Shown: positions 34,737-47,009, counted from the stretch's first letter. The stretch: DNA of 64,000 nucleotides from Roseateles depolymerans (GCA_003241055.1 QFOD01000013.1:1-64000); one strand, 5' to 3'. Program-made: numbers and translations. Notes: a model not told the origin generated them from the letters alone.

Positions 34737-35597
34737 TCAGACCCAGGTTTCCATCACCGCGTCACGCACGGCGGCCACCGCCGGCACCTTCAGTGCCGTG
34801 GCACTGCTGACCCAGCAGAACCAGGTCGGCGCGCTCCAGCCCGGCCAGATGCGGGCCTGCCCACTCGATTCCATCAGCACGGCCTGATCGCGCCGCACCA
34901 TGCCGGCGCCCATGCCGGCCGCCACCATGCTGCGGATGGCCACCTCGGTGTCCGCGGTCAGGCCCACCTCCAGCGCCACGCCGGCCTGGGCGAAGAGCTG
35001 CTCCTGATGCATGCGCAGACCGCAGTCCGGGGGCGTGGTGACCCAGGGCAGCGCGGCCAGCCCCGCCAGATCGGGCGGCAGGCCGCCGGCCAGCAGCAGT
35101 CGCTGCGGCACCACGGGCACGATCTCGGCGGCCTGCAGGCGCCGCAGCTCCAGACCTTCGAGGCTCTCGTGCTCATGCAGCACGCAGGCGCAGTCCAGCT
35201 CGCCCCGCCGCACCGCCTGGATGGCGCGCAGCGACACCAGCTGCAGCTGCACCTGCGGATGCCGCTCGGCCAGGTGCACGAACACCTCGCCCAAGCGCAG
35301 CGCGACTGCATCGCTGACCGTGGCCATGCGCACCTGGCCGCGGATCTGGGCGGCCGCGGCGTGCATGGCCTGCGCGGCCGCAAGCGTGCGCTGGGCCTCG
35401 TCCAGCAGTCGTTCACCGGCCGGGGTCAGGGCCATGCCGCGGGCGCTGCGCTCGAACAGCTTCACCCCGAACTCGTCCTCCAGCGCCTTGAGCTGGGCGC
35501 TCACGGCCGGCGGGCTGGTGAACACGCGCTCGGCCGCGCGCGTCAGATTGCCCTCGGTGGCCACGGCGACAAAGGTCTTGAGCTGATAGATCTCCAT
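34737..35597 (-). CDS. LysR-family transcriptional regulator
   Basis: The 286-residue regulator has a winged helix-turn-helix (MEIYQLKTFVAVATEGNLTRAAERVFTSPPAVSAQLKALE) and a full effector domain. The start is ATG at 35597. It is divergent from the frameshifted EamA exporter gene at 35728, which is its likely target. Confidence 0.93.
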   Translation of the reverse strand: MEIYQLKTFVAVATEGNLTRAAERVFTSPPAVSAQLKALEDEFGVKLFERSARGMALTPAGERLLDEAQRTLAAAQAMHAAAAQIRGQVRMATVSDAVALRLGEVFVHLAERHPQVQLQLVSLRAIQAVRRGELDCACVLHEHESLEGLELRRLQAAEIVPVVPQRLLLAGGLPPDLAGLAALPWVTTPPDCGLRMHQEQLFAQAGVALEVGLTADTEVAIRSMVAAGMGAGMVRRDQAVLMESSGQARIWPGWSAPTWFCWVSSATALKVPAVAAVRDAVMETWV

Positions 35598-35727
35598 GGC
35601 CGGCATTCTGCGCAGCGGGGCCGGGCGGCGGGTGTGGAAATTCGGAACGGGCGCTCTGCTGAAACGAATGGACCGGTCCGGGCGCGCTGCCCAGACTGCG
35701 CCACCTCGACATTGCTGCCCCGCTCCC

Positions 35728-36665
35728 ATGACCCCCACCTCTCCCGCCGCGGCCGTGGCCGCCCTGCTCTTCGCCACGCTGGCCTGGGGCAGCCTGTTCC
35801 TGACCGCCAAGCCCGTCGCCGCGCAGCTGGACCCGATGTGGTTCACGCTGATCCGCTACACCTTCGCGGCCAGCCTGCTGGCGCTGCTGGTGCACCTGGC
35901 GGGCCACGAGCCCTGGGCCAAGCTGCGCCGCCACTGGCGTCGGCATGCGCTGGTCGGGTTGCTGGGCTACGGCGTGTTCAGCGTGCTGGTGTTCCATGGC
36001 CTGCGCCTGTCGCTGCCCTCGCACGGCTCGGTGCTGATGGCGACCATGCCTTTCACCACGATGGCGCTGCGCTGGGCGCTGGACGGCCAGCGTCCGCCGC
36101 TGCGGGCCCTGCTGGGCGCCGCACTGGCGCTGGCCGGCGTGGCCATCGTGGCCCAGGTGCTGGGCCAGGCGGCGGAGGTCGATCGCCGGGCGCTGCTGGG
36201 CGATGCGCTCACGCTCGCCGGCACGCTGGGCTGGGTGCTCTACACCCGCGGCATGGCGCGGGTGCCTGACCACAGCCCGCTGGAATACACCGCGCTCACC
36301 GCGGTGGCGGCCCTGCCCGGTCTGGCGGCGCTCACCGGCCTGGCGACGCTGCTGGGCTGGATCGCCCTGCCCGCTCCGGCACAGCTGCTGGCGCTGGCCC
36401 CGCGGCTGGCCTATATCGCGCTGGTGCCCACCGTGGCCGCGGTGCTGGCCTTCAATGCCGGCGTAAAGCGCCTGGGCGCGCCGCTGGGCACACTGTCCTG
36501 AACATGGTGCCGGTCTCCGTCATTGCGGTGCGGGCGCTGCTGGGCGAGGCGCCGCATCTGCACGAGCTGCTCGGCGCGGCACTGGTGGGCGCGGGCCTGG
36601 CGCTCAGCGTCTGGACGCCGGCGGCGCGCCGCAAGCCGGCACCGCCGCGCGGATGCACGGCCTGA
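35728..36665 (+). pseudogene. EamA/DMT transporter interrupted by a frameshift
   Basis: The 5' part encodes an EamA (drug/metabolite) transporter with about eight helices, and then stops at 36499-36501 after GVKRLGAPLGTLS. Moving one base at about 36494-36498 (TGTCC instead of TGTTCC) continues the expected family ending, with FLNMVPVSVIAVRALLGEAP and then more helices, up to the stop at 36663. The two pieces together give a normal family length of about 312 residues. The lesion is either a real single-base deletion or a sequencing error in a CCTG context. The divergent LysR gene would control it. Confidence 0.8.
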
Positions 36666-36674
36666 GCCACGGGG

Positions 36675-37079
36675 TCAGGCCCCCGCGCCGAGCAGCTGCA
36701 GGCTCAGCGCGATGCCGGTGGCGTAGGTGCCCAGCGCACCGATGAAGCGCAGCGGGTTGGGCCGCGCCATGCTGGGCCAGGCGATCAGCCCGATCGCCAG
36801 CAGCACCCGGCTGGCCGTGGCCGCCACGATGAGGCCGAGGCTGAGCGTCGAGGGCTGGTGAGCGCCCAGATAGAGGAAGGCAACGGCCAGGTAGGGCGCG
36901 TATTCCGCCGTGTTGCCATGGGCGCGCGAGGCGCGGTGCAGCGGATCGGCGGGGTCGCTGGAGCAGCCGCAGAGGTGTTTGGCGCGGAACCGGAGCCCCG
37001 AAACGGCCAGGCCCAGGCCGAACAGCAGCAGGCCGAGCAGTGCGGTGCAGGCGAGCGCCAGCGGGTGTACGGAGGGCAT
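36675..37079 (-). CDS. MAPEG-family membrane protein
   Basis: The 134-residue integral membrane protein has four hydrophobic helices. The HGNTAEYAPYLAVAFLYLG segment is the bacterial MAPEG signature (glutathione S-transferase/eicosanoid-metabolism-like fold). The substrate is unknown; bacterial members may conjugate glutathione to lipids or toxic electrophiles. It converges on the EamA remnant with a nine-base gap. Confidence 0.85.
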   Translation of the reverse strand: MPSVHPLALACTALLGLLLFGLGLAVSGLRFRAKHLCGCSSDPADPLHRASRAHGNTAEYAPYLAVAFLYLGAHQPSTLSLGLIVAATASRVLLAIGLIAWPSMARPNPLRFIGALGTYATGIALSLQLLGAGA

Positions 37080-37163
37080 GGGGCGGACGGGAAGTGGCGG
37101 TGCGGCGATGGTGGCGGCGTGCCGCGCCGCTCGCCATCCAGGTTGGCCCGTACGCCCGAACGG

Positions 37164-37637
37164 TCAGCGCGGCTTGTCCTCGGTGCAGGTCTCGAAGCCG
37201 AAGTTGCCGCCCTTGAACTCGGGCTCGTAGTAGTACTTGCGGAACTGCCAGCGTCCGTCGCGGGTGCGGCTGAACTCGGCGATGCCGGTGCCGTAGTCCA
37301 GCGTGCGCTGGTCGGTCAGCGCGAAGTGGATGGCCATGGTGCTGCCGTTGCTGGCGGCCTGGCCGGGGTAGCGGCCATAGCCGGGCACCTCCAACTCGAA
37401 ACGGTAGGCGCCGTGGCGGCCGCTGCTCTGCTCGCGCACCAGCTGCAGCGTGACCGTGCCGGTGTAGGGGCCCTCATGGCTGTCCTGGCCCTCGCAGCGG
37501 TAGCGGCCACTGTAGTCGGGCGCGGTGTAGGCGCTGGCCCGGGGGCCGGCGGGCACAGCGGCGGGCGGGTCGGTGTCGGGCGCCGCCATCAGCAGCGGGG
37601 TGACGGACAGGCTGGCGACCAGAACGAGCAGCTTCAT
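37164..37637 (-). CDS. Exported hypothetical protein
   Basis: The 157-residue protein carries a signal peptide ending in LLMAAPD. The mature part begins YTAPDYSGRYRCEGQDSHEGPYTG, a pattern like small beta-barrel/lipocalin-type exported proteins, and ends with FGFETCTEDKPR, so two cysteines (about 48 and 152) could pair. Function is unknown. The start codon overlaps the stop of the cyclase gene by four bases, so the two are co-translated. Confidence 0.7.
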   Translation of the reverse strand: MKLLVLVASLSVTPLLMAAPDTDPPAAVPAGPRASAYTAPDYSGRYRCEGQDSHEGPYTGTVTLQLVREQSSGRHGAYRFELEVPGYGRYPGQAASNGSTMAIHFALTDQRTLDYGTGIAEFSRTRDGRWQFRKYYYEPEFKGGNFGFETCTEDKPR

Positions 37638-40615
37638 GGCGGAGGCGGGCAAAGGGCGAGGAAACCGGTCATGCCCAGGCGCTCGAAGGCGCTGCGCGCC
37701 TGGTCCAGCGCGGCCGGCCAGTGTGCGTCCAGGCGCAGCTGGGCGGCGAGCAGGGCGTTGACCGCCATCTCGTGGGCCGACTGGCGGTGCTCGACGATCT
37801 GGTAGGCGCGCTCCAGATAGGCGCGTGCGCGGGCGTTGTCGCCCGTCTGGGCGGCCAGGCGGGCAGCGGCACGGTAGGCCATCGCGCCGCCCAGCCAGTC
37901 GTCCTGGCGGCCGCGGCGCAGGGCCTGCGCGATGTGGTGGCGGGCGGCCCGGACATCGCCGCGGGTGGACAGGATGTCGGCCAGCCAGCCATGGTTGAAG
38001 GAGCTGTAGAGCCCGCCGCCGCGTGGCGCGAGCCAGGCCGTGGCATCGAGGATGTCGCGCGCGGCGCCCGGGGCGGCCTCCTGCATCCAGGCGCCATAGG
38101 CGCCGGCCGCGTGGCCCATCGCACAGGTGAACATGGAGCGCACCTGGGCGCCGACACGATGGGCGCGCAGCGCCGCGGCGCGCGCCTCGGCCCAGCGGCC
38201 CTGCCACAGCAGCACGGCGGCCCGCCAGCCCTGGATGCTGGCCTCCACCGCGTGGCCGCTGCCGTCGAAGGGCGCAAGCGCCTCGGCAAAGGCCTCGTGG
38301 GCGAGGTCGAAGCGGCCCTGGTCGCCCATCACGTAGGCGCGGCAGCACAGCGAGAACGACAGGCCGATCTGGTTGACCGCGTTGCGGGTGCGCGAGCGCT
38401 GCCTCGAGATGGCCTCCTCCAGCAGCGGAAGGGCGATGTCGTAGTGCGCCGCCGCGGCATAGAGCTGGCCCATGGTGCCGGGCAGCTGGGCCAGCAGCGG
38501 CTGGTCGTTGCTGGCCTGGGCAGCGGCGACGGCGGCCTGCGCGTGGCCCAGGCTGTGCCGGGTCTCGCCCAGCGCGTAGCCCACATAGGCCAGCCAGTAT
38601 TCGGTGCGGGCGATCATGCCCAGGTCGCCATGGGCGTGTGCGAGCGCGGTGGCGTGCTGCAGCACGCGCAGGTCGTCGCGGGAGGCGTCGAACACGCAGG
38701 CCATGCCCAGGCGCTGCGCGATGCCCACCCAGCGGCGTCGGCGCTCGGCGTCGTCGGGCAGGAACTCCAGCGCGGCCAGGGCCGCGCGGAACTGCTTCTT
38801 GGCCCGGTCCAGTGCCGACACGCCCAGCGCCTGGTCGCCCGCCGCCTCGGCATGGCGGGCGGCGGCGGCCCAGTCGTGGGCGGCCGCGTCGTGATAGGCC
38901 AGCTGCTCGTGCAGCGCGGCGGCCTCGGCCTTGGTCTGGGCGCGTGCGCTCAGCTCGGCGCTGATGCGCCGGTGCAGCGCCTGGCGCTCATGCAGCCCCG
39001 TGGCTTCGTAGATGACGTCGCGGGTGATGCCGTGCTTGAAGCGCAGCTGGCCGGGCTGCTGGTCGGGGAAGATGAAGTCGTGCAGCGCGAGGGCCTGGAT
39101 GTCCGGGTGCTGCTCGCCGCAGCCCGTCAGGGCCTCCAGCAGCCAGACCGGTTGCACGGTGCCGATGACGGCGGCCAGGCGCACCAGCCGGGCCTGCGGG
39201 TCCGGCAGCCGGGCCACCCGCGATTCGACCAGCGCCGCCAGCCAGGCCGAGCCGCTCTGGCCGTCGGCCAGCGGCACGTCGGCATCGGTCGCGGCGTGGC
39301 ACAGCTCCTCGATGAACAGCGGGTTGCCGCCGGCGTGGCGCTGCACCTCGGCCGCGACGAAGGGGTCGGCCTGCGGCAGCAGCTGCTGCACGGCCGCGGC
39401 GGCCTCGGCGTCGTTGAGCGGCGGCAGCTCGATGGGCTCGGCGCTGTCGTCCTGGCCGCTGAGCTGGGTGACGCCGCTGGGCGTGCGGCTGGCGGTCAGC
39501 AGCAGCAGCGGCAGGCCGTCGCGGGCGGCGCTGGCGCGCAGCTGGTGCAGCAGGCGCAGCGAGGCATCGTCGGCCCATTGCAGATCGTCGATCACGAGCA
39601 GCTGTGGTCGCCGCTGCGCCAGGCTCAGCAGCAGGCCCAGCAGGGCCTGGGCGCGCTGGGCCGGCAGGGCCTGGCGGGCCACCTCGAGCGCGGCGCGCAG
39701 CGCTTCGCCGTCGTCGACCGCCAGCTCCAGCGCACGAAGCATCTGCAGGAACGGCTGCAGCGGCTCGGCGCTGAGGTAGCTCTCGCAATAGCCGCGCTGG
39801 ATCTGGCAGGGCTGGTCGGCCGCCCGGCGCAGGAACTCCTCGGTGAGCCGGGTCTTGCCGACGCCGGCTGCCGCGTGGATGCCGAGCCAGACAGTGCGCC
39901 CGGCCAGCGCGCGTGCCAGGCCGTTCTCGAGCAGCGCCAGCTCGGTCTGGCGGCCTACCAGCGGGGCCAGGCCGCGGCGCACGCTGGCGTCGAAGCGGCG
40001 GTCCACCGGCGCGCGGCCGCTGAGGCGGTAGGCGGCCAGCGGCGTGCCACGCCCGCGCAGGCGCAGGCTGAAGCGCGGGCTGGCGTCGAAAAACTGCACC
40101 TGCAGGCCCAGGCTGTCCTCGCTGGCGAGGATCTCGTCGGCGCGGGCGGTTTCGGACAGGCGGGCGGCGATGTTGGGCGCGTTGCCCAGCAGCTCGAAGC
40201 GGCCGCGCATCTCGTCGCCGGCGTTGATCAGCACGATGCCGGCATGGATGCCGCTGTGCAGGCTCAGGCCGCTGAAGTCGGCGGGCCGGGGGCCGGGCGG
40301 CATCAGCTGGCGCACGGCGGCGTGCAGGTCCAGCGCGGCCTCGGCGGCGCGGCGGCCGTCGTCCTCGCGCAGCTCGGGGTAGCCGAACACGGCCAGCATG
40401 CCGTCGCCCTGGATGCGGGCGATCAGGCCGCCATGGTGGGGCACGATGCGCTCGTACAGCGCCCGCAGGCTGGCCAGCATGGCCGCGTAATGCTCGGCCT
40501 CCATCCATTCCGCCATGGCCGTGGAGCCGCTGAGGTCGACGAACAGCAGCGTCAGCAGGCGGCGCTGGCCGCCGGGCGGCGGTGCGGGGGCAGGAGGAAC
40601 GGGGCTCGCAATCAC
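37634..40615 (-). CDS. Class III cyclase domain-AAA-TPR signalling protein
   Basis: The 993-residue cytosolic protein joins three parts. An N-terminal class III cyclase homology domain has metal Asp in LLFVDLSGSTAMAE and in ARIQGDGMLAVFG, and transition-state Asn/Arg in GNAPNIAARLS. A P-loop STAND-like ATPase follows, with Walker A GIHAAAGVGKTRLTEE (about 238-253) and Walker B LLVIDDLQWADDAS. A long C-terminal TPR array ends the protein. Such proteins make cAMP or cGMP in response to binding of partner proteins by the TPR part. The start is a GTG with no clear ribosome site. A small exported protein gene is coupled downstream. Confidence 0.88.
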   Translation of the reverse strand: MIASPVPPAPAPPPGGQRRLLTLLFVDLSGSTAMAEWMEAEHYAAMLASLRALYERIVPHHGGLIARIQGDGMLAVFGYPELREDDGRRAAEAALDLHAAVRQLMPPGPRPADFSGLSLHSGIHAGIVLINAGDEMRGRFELLGNAPNIAARLSETARADEILASEDSLGLQVQFFDASPRFSLRLRGRGTPLAAYRLSGRAPVDRRFDASVRRGLAPLVGRQTELALLENGLARALAGRTVWLGIHAAAGVGKTRLTEEFLRRAADQPCQIQRGYCESYLSAEPLQPFLQMLRALELAVDDGEALRAALEVARQALPAQRAQALLGLLLSLAQRRPQLLVIDDLQWADDASLRLLHQLRASAARDGLPLLLLTASRTPSGVTQLSGQDDSAEPIELPPLNDAEAAAAVQQLLPQADPFVAAEVQRHAGGNPLFIEELCHAATDADVPLADGQSGSAWLAALVESRVARLPDPQARLVRLAAVIGTVQPVWLLEALTGCGEQHPDIQALALHDFIFPDQQPGQLRFKHGITRDVIYEATGLHERQALHRRISAELSARAQTKAEAAALHEQLAYHDAAAHDWAAAARHAEAAGDQALGVSALDRAKKQFRAALAALEFLPDDAERRRRWVGIAQRLGMACVFDASRDDLRVLQHATALAHAHGDLGMIARTEYWLAYVGYALGETRHSLGHAQAAVAAAQASNDQPLLAQLPGTMGQLYAAAAHYDIALPLLEEAISRQRSRTRNAVNQIGLSFSLCCRAYVMGDQGRFDLAHEAFAEALAPFDGSGHAVEASIQGWRAAVLLWQGRWAEARAAALRAHRVGAQVRSMFTCAMGHAAGAYGAWMQEAAPGAARDILDATAWLAPRGGGLYSSFNHGWLADILSTRGDVRAARHHIAQALRRGRQDDWLGGAMAYRAAARLAAQTGDNARARAYLERAYQIVEHRQSAHEMAVNALLAAQLRLDAHWPAALDQARSAFERLGMTGFLALCPPPP

Positions 40616-40726
40616 AGCGCTGGCATCGTAGCCGCCATGGGGAGGCTGCGGTGCCGGTGCGGCGTGTTTTGGTGCTAGCTCTCTATCTGCGACGTGAGGC
40701 GGCGTCTCGCAGGGCCGTGTCGGGGC

Positions 40727-41998
40727 TCAGAGGGCGACGAAATCGGCATCGGCCACCGTCCGCACGGCGTCGTCCGGCAGGTCTTCCTCGCGCAGGCCCA
40801 GGTAGATGGGCTCGCCGTTGCGCCGGTGGATGTTGATCTTGGCGTTGTAGACCCGGTGGATGAAGCCGTGCTTGTCGGCGATCTGGTATTCGCTGATGCC
40901 CCACAGGCCGTTGTCGTCGCGCCGGCCGGTCAGGTAGCAGGCGATCTCGTCCACCTCGGAGCCTGCCAGGCGCAGGCCGTTGAGGCTGCGCAGCGGCGCG
41001 CGCGTGCGCTCGACGAAGTCCAGGCTGTCGATGCGCAGGTCGGCGCCGGTGGCCTCGTCGTGCATCAGCGTGTTGAACTTGCCCACCAGGATCTGCCCCG
41101 GCAGCGCATGCTCGATCATGCGTGCGAGTTCGATCGTGACCTGCCCCACCAGGTAGCTGAACGAGGTCGGGTTCAGGCCCTCGGACTGGTAGAACTCGTA
41201 GTGCGAGCCGACGTGGAAGCAGGCTCGCAGGCGCGGCACGGTCTCAGGGTTGTGGGCCCGCTCGCGGGCGAGCGCGTTGTCCGCCAGGATGAACTGCATC
41301 AGCTGGTAGAGCTCCACATTGGCGGCCACGCCGCGCATGCGGTTCCAGATGTAAAAGCCGTCGCCGGTGGTGGTGCGGGCGAAGTTGATGTTGATCTCGC
41401 GGTCCAGCAGCTTGGCGTAGGCCGCGTTGACCGAGCAGGACAGCGAGTTGAGCTGCACCACCTGCTGCAGCGGCGTCAGGCGCGAGAAGCCGACCGCGTC
41501 GAACAGGATGACGGCCCGGTCTTCGACAAGGCGGATGCCGTAGCGGGCGGTGATCGCGGCAATCAGCGGCAGCCCCAGCGCACCGGCCGGCTCGAATGGC
41601 AGCTCGATGAACTGCGGCTTGATGCCCAGCGCGGCGGAGACCGTGTCGAAGGCCTGGGCTTCCAGGTGCTCCTGGTTGGCCAGCAGTTTGTCCAGCAGCC
41701 GCGAGCGGCGCGTGGTTTCGGTATCGCCCAGGCGGCCGTCGCCTTGCAGGAACTCCGTCAGCATGGGGTGCGGGGCCACCAGCACCCGCAGGCCGCGGGA
41801 CTCGGGCGTCCAGGCGTAGATGAGGTTGTCACCCAGGTTCCAGAGCGTGTAGAGCGCCTGGTCCAGCAGGATGATGTTTTCGCGCAGCTGGGCCTCGCTG
41901 AGACCGGAGGGCGCCGGGTAGGCCATGAAGCCGTCCAGCCATGACCGACGTTTGCGCAACTCTTCTTTCACAAGGGGCTCCGTTACAGAAGCCCACAT
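40727..41998 (-). CDS. Class III cyclase-homology protein
   Basis: The protein has an unassigned helical N-terminal half (about 1-170) and then a cyclase-homology domain in which AVILFDAVGFSR and TTTGDGFYIWNR present the two metal-binding aspartates. The expected Asn before the Arg-containing helix is replaced within VGQVTIELARMIEHALPGQ, so activity is uncertain. An alternative GTG start at 41971, which has GGAG upstream, would shorten it by nine residues from the ATG at 41998. It lies 111 bases from the other cyclase-like gene on the same strand; the two may form one signalling unit. Confidence 0.7.
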   Translation of the reverse strand: MWASVTEPLVKEELRKRRSWLDGFMAYPAPSGLSEAQLRENIILLDQALYTLWNLGDNLIYAWTPESRGLRVLVAPHPMLTEFLQGDGRLGDTETTRRSRLLDKLLANQEHLEAQAFDTVSAALGIKPQFIELPFEPAGALGLPLIAAITARYGIRLVEDRAVILFDAVGFSRLTPLQQVVQLNSLSCSVNAAYAKLLDREININFARTTTGDGFYIWNRMRGVAANVELYQLMQFILADNALARERAHNPETVPRLRACFHVGSHYEFYQSEGLNPTSFSYLVGQVTIELARMIEHALPGQILVGKFNTLMHDEATGADLRIDSLDFVERTRAPLRSLNGLRLAGSEVDEIACYLTGRRDDNGLWGISEYQIADKHGFIHRVYNAKINIHRRNGEPIYLGLREEDLPDDAVRTVADADFVAL

Positions 41999-42127
41999 TT
42001 TTATGTATTTGGTCGCATTCGTCGCCGGAAACTGCCCAGCCGACTCGGCGATGCAGCGGGCCGCCGGCCTGCTGCACCGGCGACTCGGCTCGGCAATCGA
42101 TCGCACATTTCATCATCGGGCGGCGGC

Positions 42128-42421
42128 TCAGGAACGCTTGACGGGCGTGCTGTTCGGGGCAGCAGCCAGGTTTTGCTGGCGCAGCAGCGTGGCTTCGCTA
42201 ACGCCATTGATGACGACGCGCGGCAGTTGGGCGACGTTGCGGGTGGCGTAGCCGGTGACGACGACGCGTGGCAATTGCGCAACTTGGGTGCTCGTGGCGG
42301 CCTTGCCGGTGACGACGACGCGCGGCAGCTTGACGATCTCCTGCGGGGCGGCAGCGGCGGCCAGGGCGGTGAAGGCGAAGGCGGCGACAGCGGCGGCCTG
42401 GATCAGTACGGTGGTCTTCAT
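42128..42421 (-). CDS. Small exported LPRVV-repeat protein
   Basis: The 97-residue protein has a signal peptide ending near AAAAAP (about 25). The mature part has three copies of LPRVVVTG/LPRVVVTG/LPRVVING at residues 32-39, 50-57 and 67-73, separated by short variable linkers. At the DNA level two of these copies share identical 22-base runs apart from one base. It is a second member of the family seen at 6833-7120. Divergent to uvrA. Role unknown. Confidence 0.7.
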   Translation of the reverse strand: MKTTVLIQAAAVAAFAFTALAAAAAPQEIVKLPRVVVTGKAATSTQVAQLPRVVVTGYATRNVAQLPRVVINGVSEATLLRQQNLAAAPNSTPVKRS

Positions 42422-42669
42422 GATGCTTCCTTTCGGGTGCCGACCAGCGGGATTGCTGTGTCGATGGAAGCAGTTTCCGAACTCGGCCGGCCCGCCGCCA
42501 CGGGCCTGCGATGAAGCGTGAGCGCAGCCGGCTGATCTGCAATTCGCCGGGATGAATGGTCAGCGAGCCGGCGCGTTTGGGGTGGCGCCCGTCACGCCTC
42601 GGTCAGCCCCGCCCGAGCGGCGATCGGCGTGGGCGGCCTATCATGGCCGGTTCGTTTGCGAAGACTGCC

Positions 42670-45573
<2,904 letters not shown>

Positions 45574-45584
45574 TCAAGCGTTGA

Positions 45585-46394
45585 TCAGCGGCGCGCCGCC
45601 CGGGCGCGCCAGGCCACCAGGCCCAGCCCGAGGCCCAGCAGGGCCCAGGTCGAGGGCTCGGGAATGGGCGGCGAGGTATCCGTCGTCGTGCGGCCGGGCG
45701 GCAGCGGCGGAATGCCCAGGCCCGTCAGCGGCAGGGTGGAGGTGCCACCCGGGCCGGTGGCCAGCGGCGTGCCGGTCTGGGGAGCCGGGCTGGTGATGAT
45801 GCTTGAGGTCGGCGTGGCGTCGGTGGCCGGCAGGCTGGCCTGTTGCGCAAAGCTGCCCGGCGCGGCGGCTGGCGTGGTGGCCGGCAGCGGGCCGGCGCCT
45901 GGCGGGTCGAACTCCAGCGGCATCTGGTCGTCGGTGCTGGCGGCGGCCAGCTGCGGGTCGGTCGCGGCCTGTGCAGGCGCGACGGCCACCGGCTTGCGAT
46001 GGATGCGGCTGACGTTGCGGCACACCGTCGGCACCAGGATGCACTGCCCGTCCTCGCAATAGACCAGGCCGCGCTCCTGCATCGTGGGCGTCCACTTGCT
46101 GCGGGTCACCGTGCGGCAGATGCTGTCCTGGCCGAAGTGCATGTCGCGGATCTCGGCGTCGTAGCGTCCCTGACCCTGGATGCTGTCGCGCTCGATGACC
46201 ACCAGGTCGTCGTAGCGCCGCGCCTTCATGCGCTCCTTCAGCTTGGCCCGGGTGGCCTCGGGAATGTCGGTGTAGCGGTCGACCGCTGCCACCACGTCGC
46301 CCATGAAGGGATTGACCCCTGGGCGGTCCCAGCTGCATTGCGGCAGCGAGGAACTGGCCGCAGCGGCCAGGGCGAACGTGACGAGAAAAGACAT
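45585..46394 (-). CDS. MHFG-family PEP-CTERM protein
   Basis: The 269-residue exported protein has an N-terminal signal peptide (MSFLVTFALAAAASSSLP), the DMHFGQ motif (about 84-89) that names the family, several paired cysteines, a proline/threonine-rich linker and the C-terminal sorting signal PEPSTWALLGLGLGL followed by an Arg-rich tail. The PEP-CTERM signal is recognised by an exosortase, which would cleave it for delivery to the outer envelope or biofilm matrix. Exosortase is not in this window. Convergent with uvrA. Confidence 0.92.
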   Translation of the reverse strand: MSFLVTFALAAAASSSLPQCSWDRPGVNPFMGDVVAAVDRYTDIPEATRAKLKERMKARRYDDLVVIERDSIQGQGRYDAEIRDMHFGQDSICRTVTRSKWTPTMQERGLVYCEDGQCILVPTVCRNVSRIHRKPVAVAPAQAATDPQLAAASTDDQMPLEFDPPGAGPLPATTPAAAPGSFAQQASLPATDATPTSSIITSPAPQTGTPLATGPGGTSTLPLTGLGIPPLPPGRTTTDTSPPIPEPSTWALLGLGLGLVAWRARAARR

Positions 46395-46455
46395 GGGTCC
46401 TTTGCGGGGGAGGCGCCCTGAATGCAGGCGGAGGACTCACATATTAGGGACATCT

Positions 46456-46482
46456 GCGGGTTAGTACTCCTTGTACTCCCGC
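46456..46482. promoter_or_regulatory. Inverted-repeat candidate operator
   Basis: GCGGG-TT-AGTAC and GTACT-CCCGC flank a five-base centre between the divergent PEP-CTERM and response-regulator genes; the element also contains two direct GTACTCC copies. Symmetry and position suggest a regulator-binding site, but no regulator can be assigned. Confidence 0.4.
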
Positions 46483-46606
46483 AACCCAGGGGGCGGCCAA
46501 GAGTGCGAAATGTCACACACGAAGGCGTTCGCTGTGTGCGGCGTGGGGAGGGGCGTGCCTGGGCATTGCTGCTATCGTGCGGGCCGCTTCCGTCCCGTGC
46601 CCGTTC

Positions 46607-46987
46607 ATGCCCTCCTCTGCCCGAGCCCTGGTGCTCTATATCGAAGACGATCGCATCCAGCTCATCCTGGCGGAGGAGATGTTCCGGCGCCTGCCGGATT
46701 GGGAGCTGCTCTGCGCGGAGACCGGCGCCGAGGCGCTCGAACTGCTGGCCCGGCAGCGACCGTTGCTGGCGCTCATCGACATGCGCCTGCCCGATACCAC
46801 GGGCCTGGAGCTGGTGGCCCGTCTGCGTCGCGATCCGGCCCTTGCCGGCCTGCGTTGCGTGGCGGTGTCGGCGGACGATCCGGCCGAGCTGCGGGCGGCG
46901 GCGCGCGAAGCGGGCTTTGACGACTACTGGGCCAAGCCGCTGGACGTGGCCAGGCTCAAGCCGCTGCTGGACTCGCTGATCCAATAA
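46607..46987 (+). CDS. Single-domain response regulator
   Basis: The 126-residue protein is a lone receiver domain. It has the acidic pair EDD (about 12-14), the phospho-acceptor Asp in LALIDMRLPDTTG, the Thr/Ser in VAVSADD and the Lys of YWAKPLD. No output domain follows, so it works by protein-protein interaction, for example in a phosphorelay or in motility/biofilm control. The start is the ATG at 46607; a GTG 30 bases earlier is possible. It ends in a terminator hairpin. Confidence 0.88.
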   Translation: MPSSARALVLYIEDDRIQLILAEEMFRRLPDWELLCAETGAEALELLARQRPLLALIDMRLPDTTGLELVARLRRDPALAGLRCVAVSADDPAELRAAAREAGFDDYWAKPLDVARLKPLLDSLIQ

Positions 46988-47009
46988 AAAAGCCCGGCGG
47001 TGCCGGGCC
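46984..47009. terminator. Bidirectional terminator
   Basis: The seven-base arms GCCCGGC and GCCGGGC lie just after the response-regulator stop. On the minus strand the stem is followed by a run of six T, so it terminates the SWIB-protein transcript well; on the plus strand the run after the stem is short. Confidence 0.7.

Noticed and set aside
37721..40678. A 985-residue plus-strand open frame opposite the cyclase-AAA-TPR gene
   Set aside because: The minus-strand reading shows cyclase metal motifs and a Walker A/B pair; the plus frame is GC-rich shadow.
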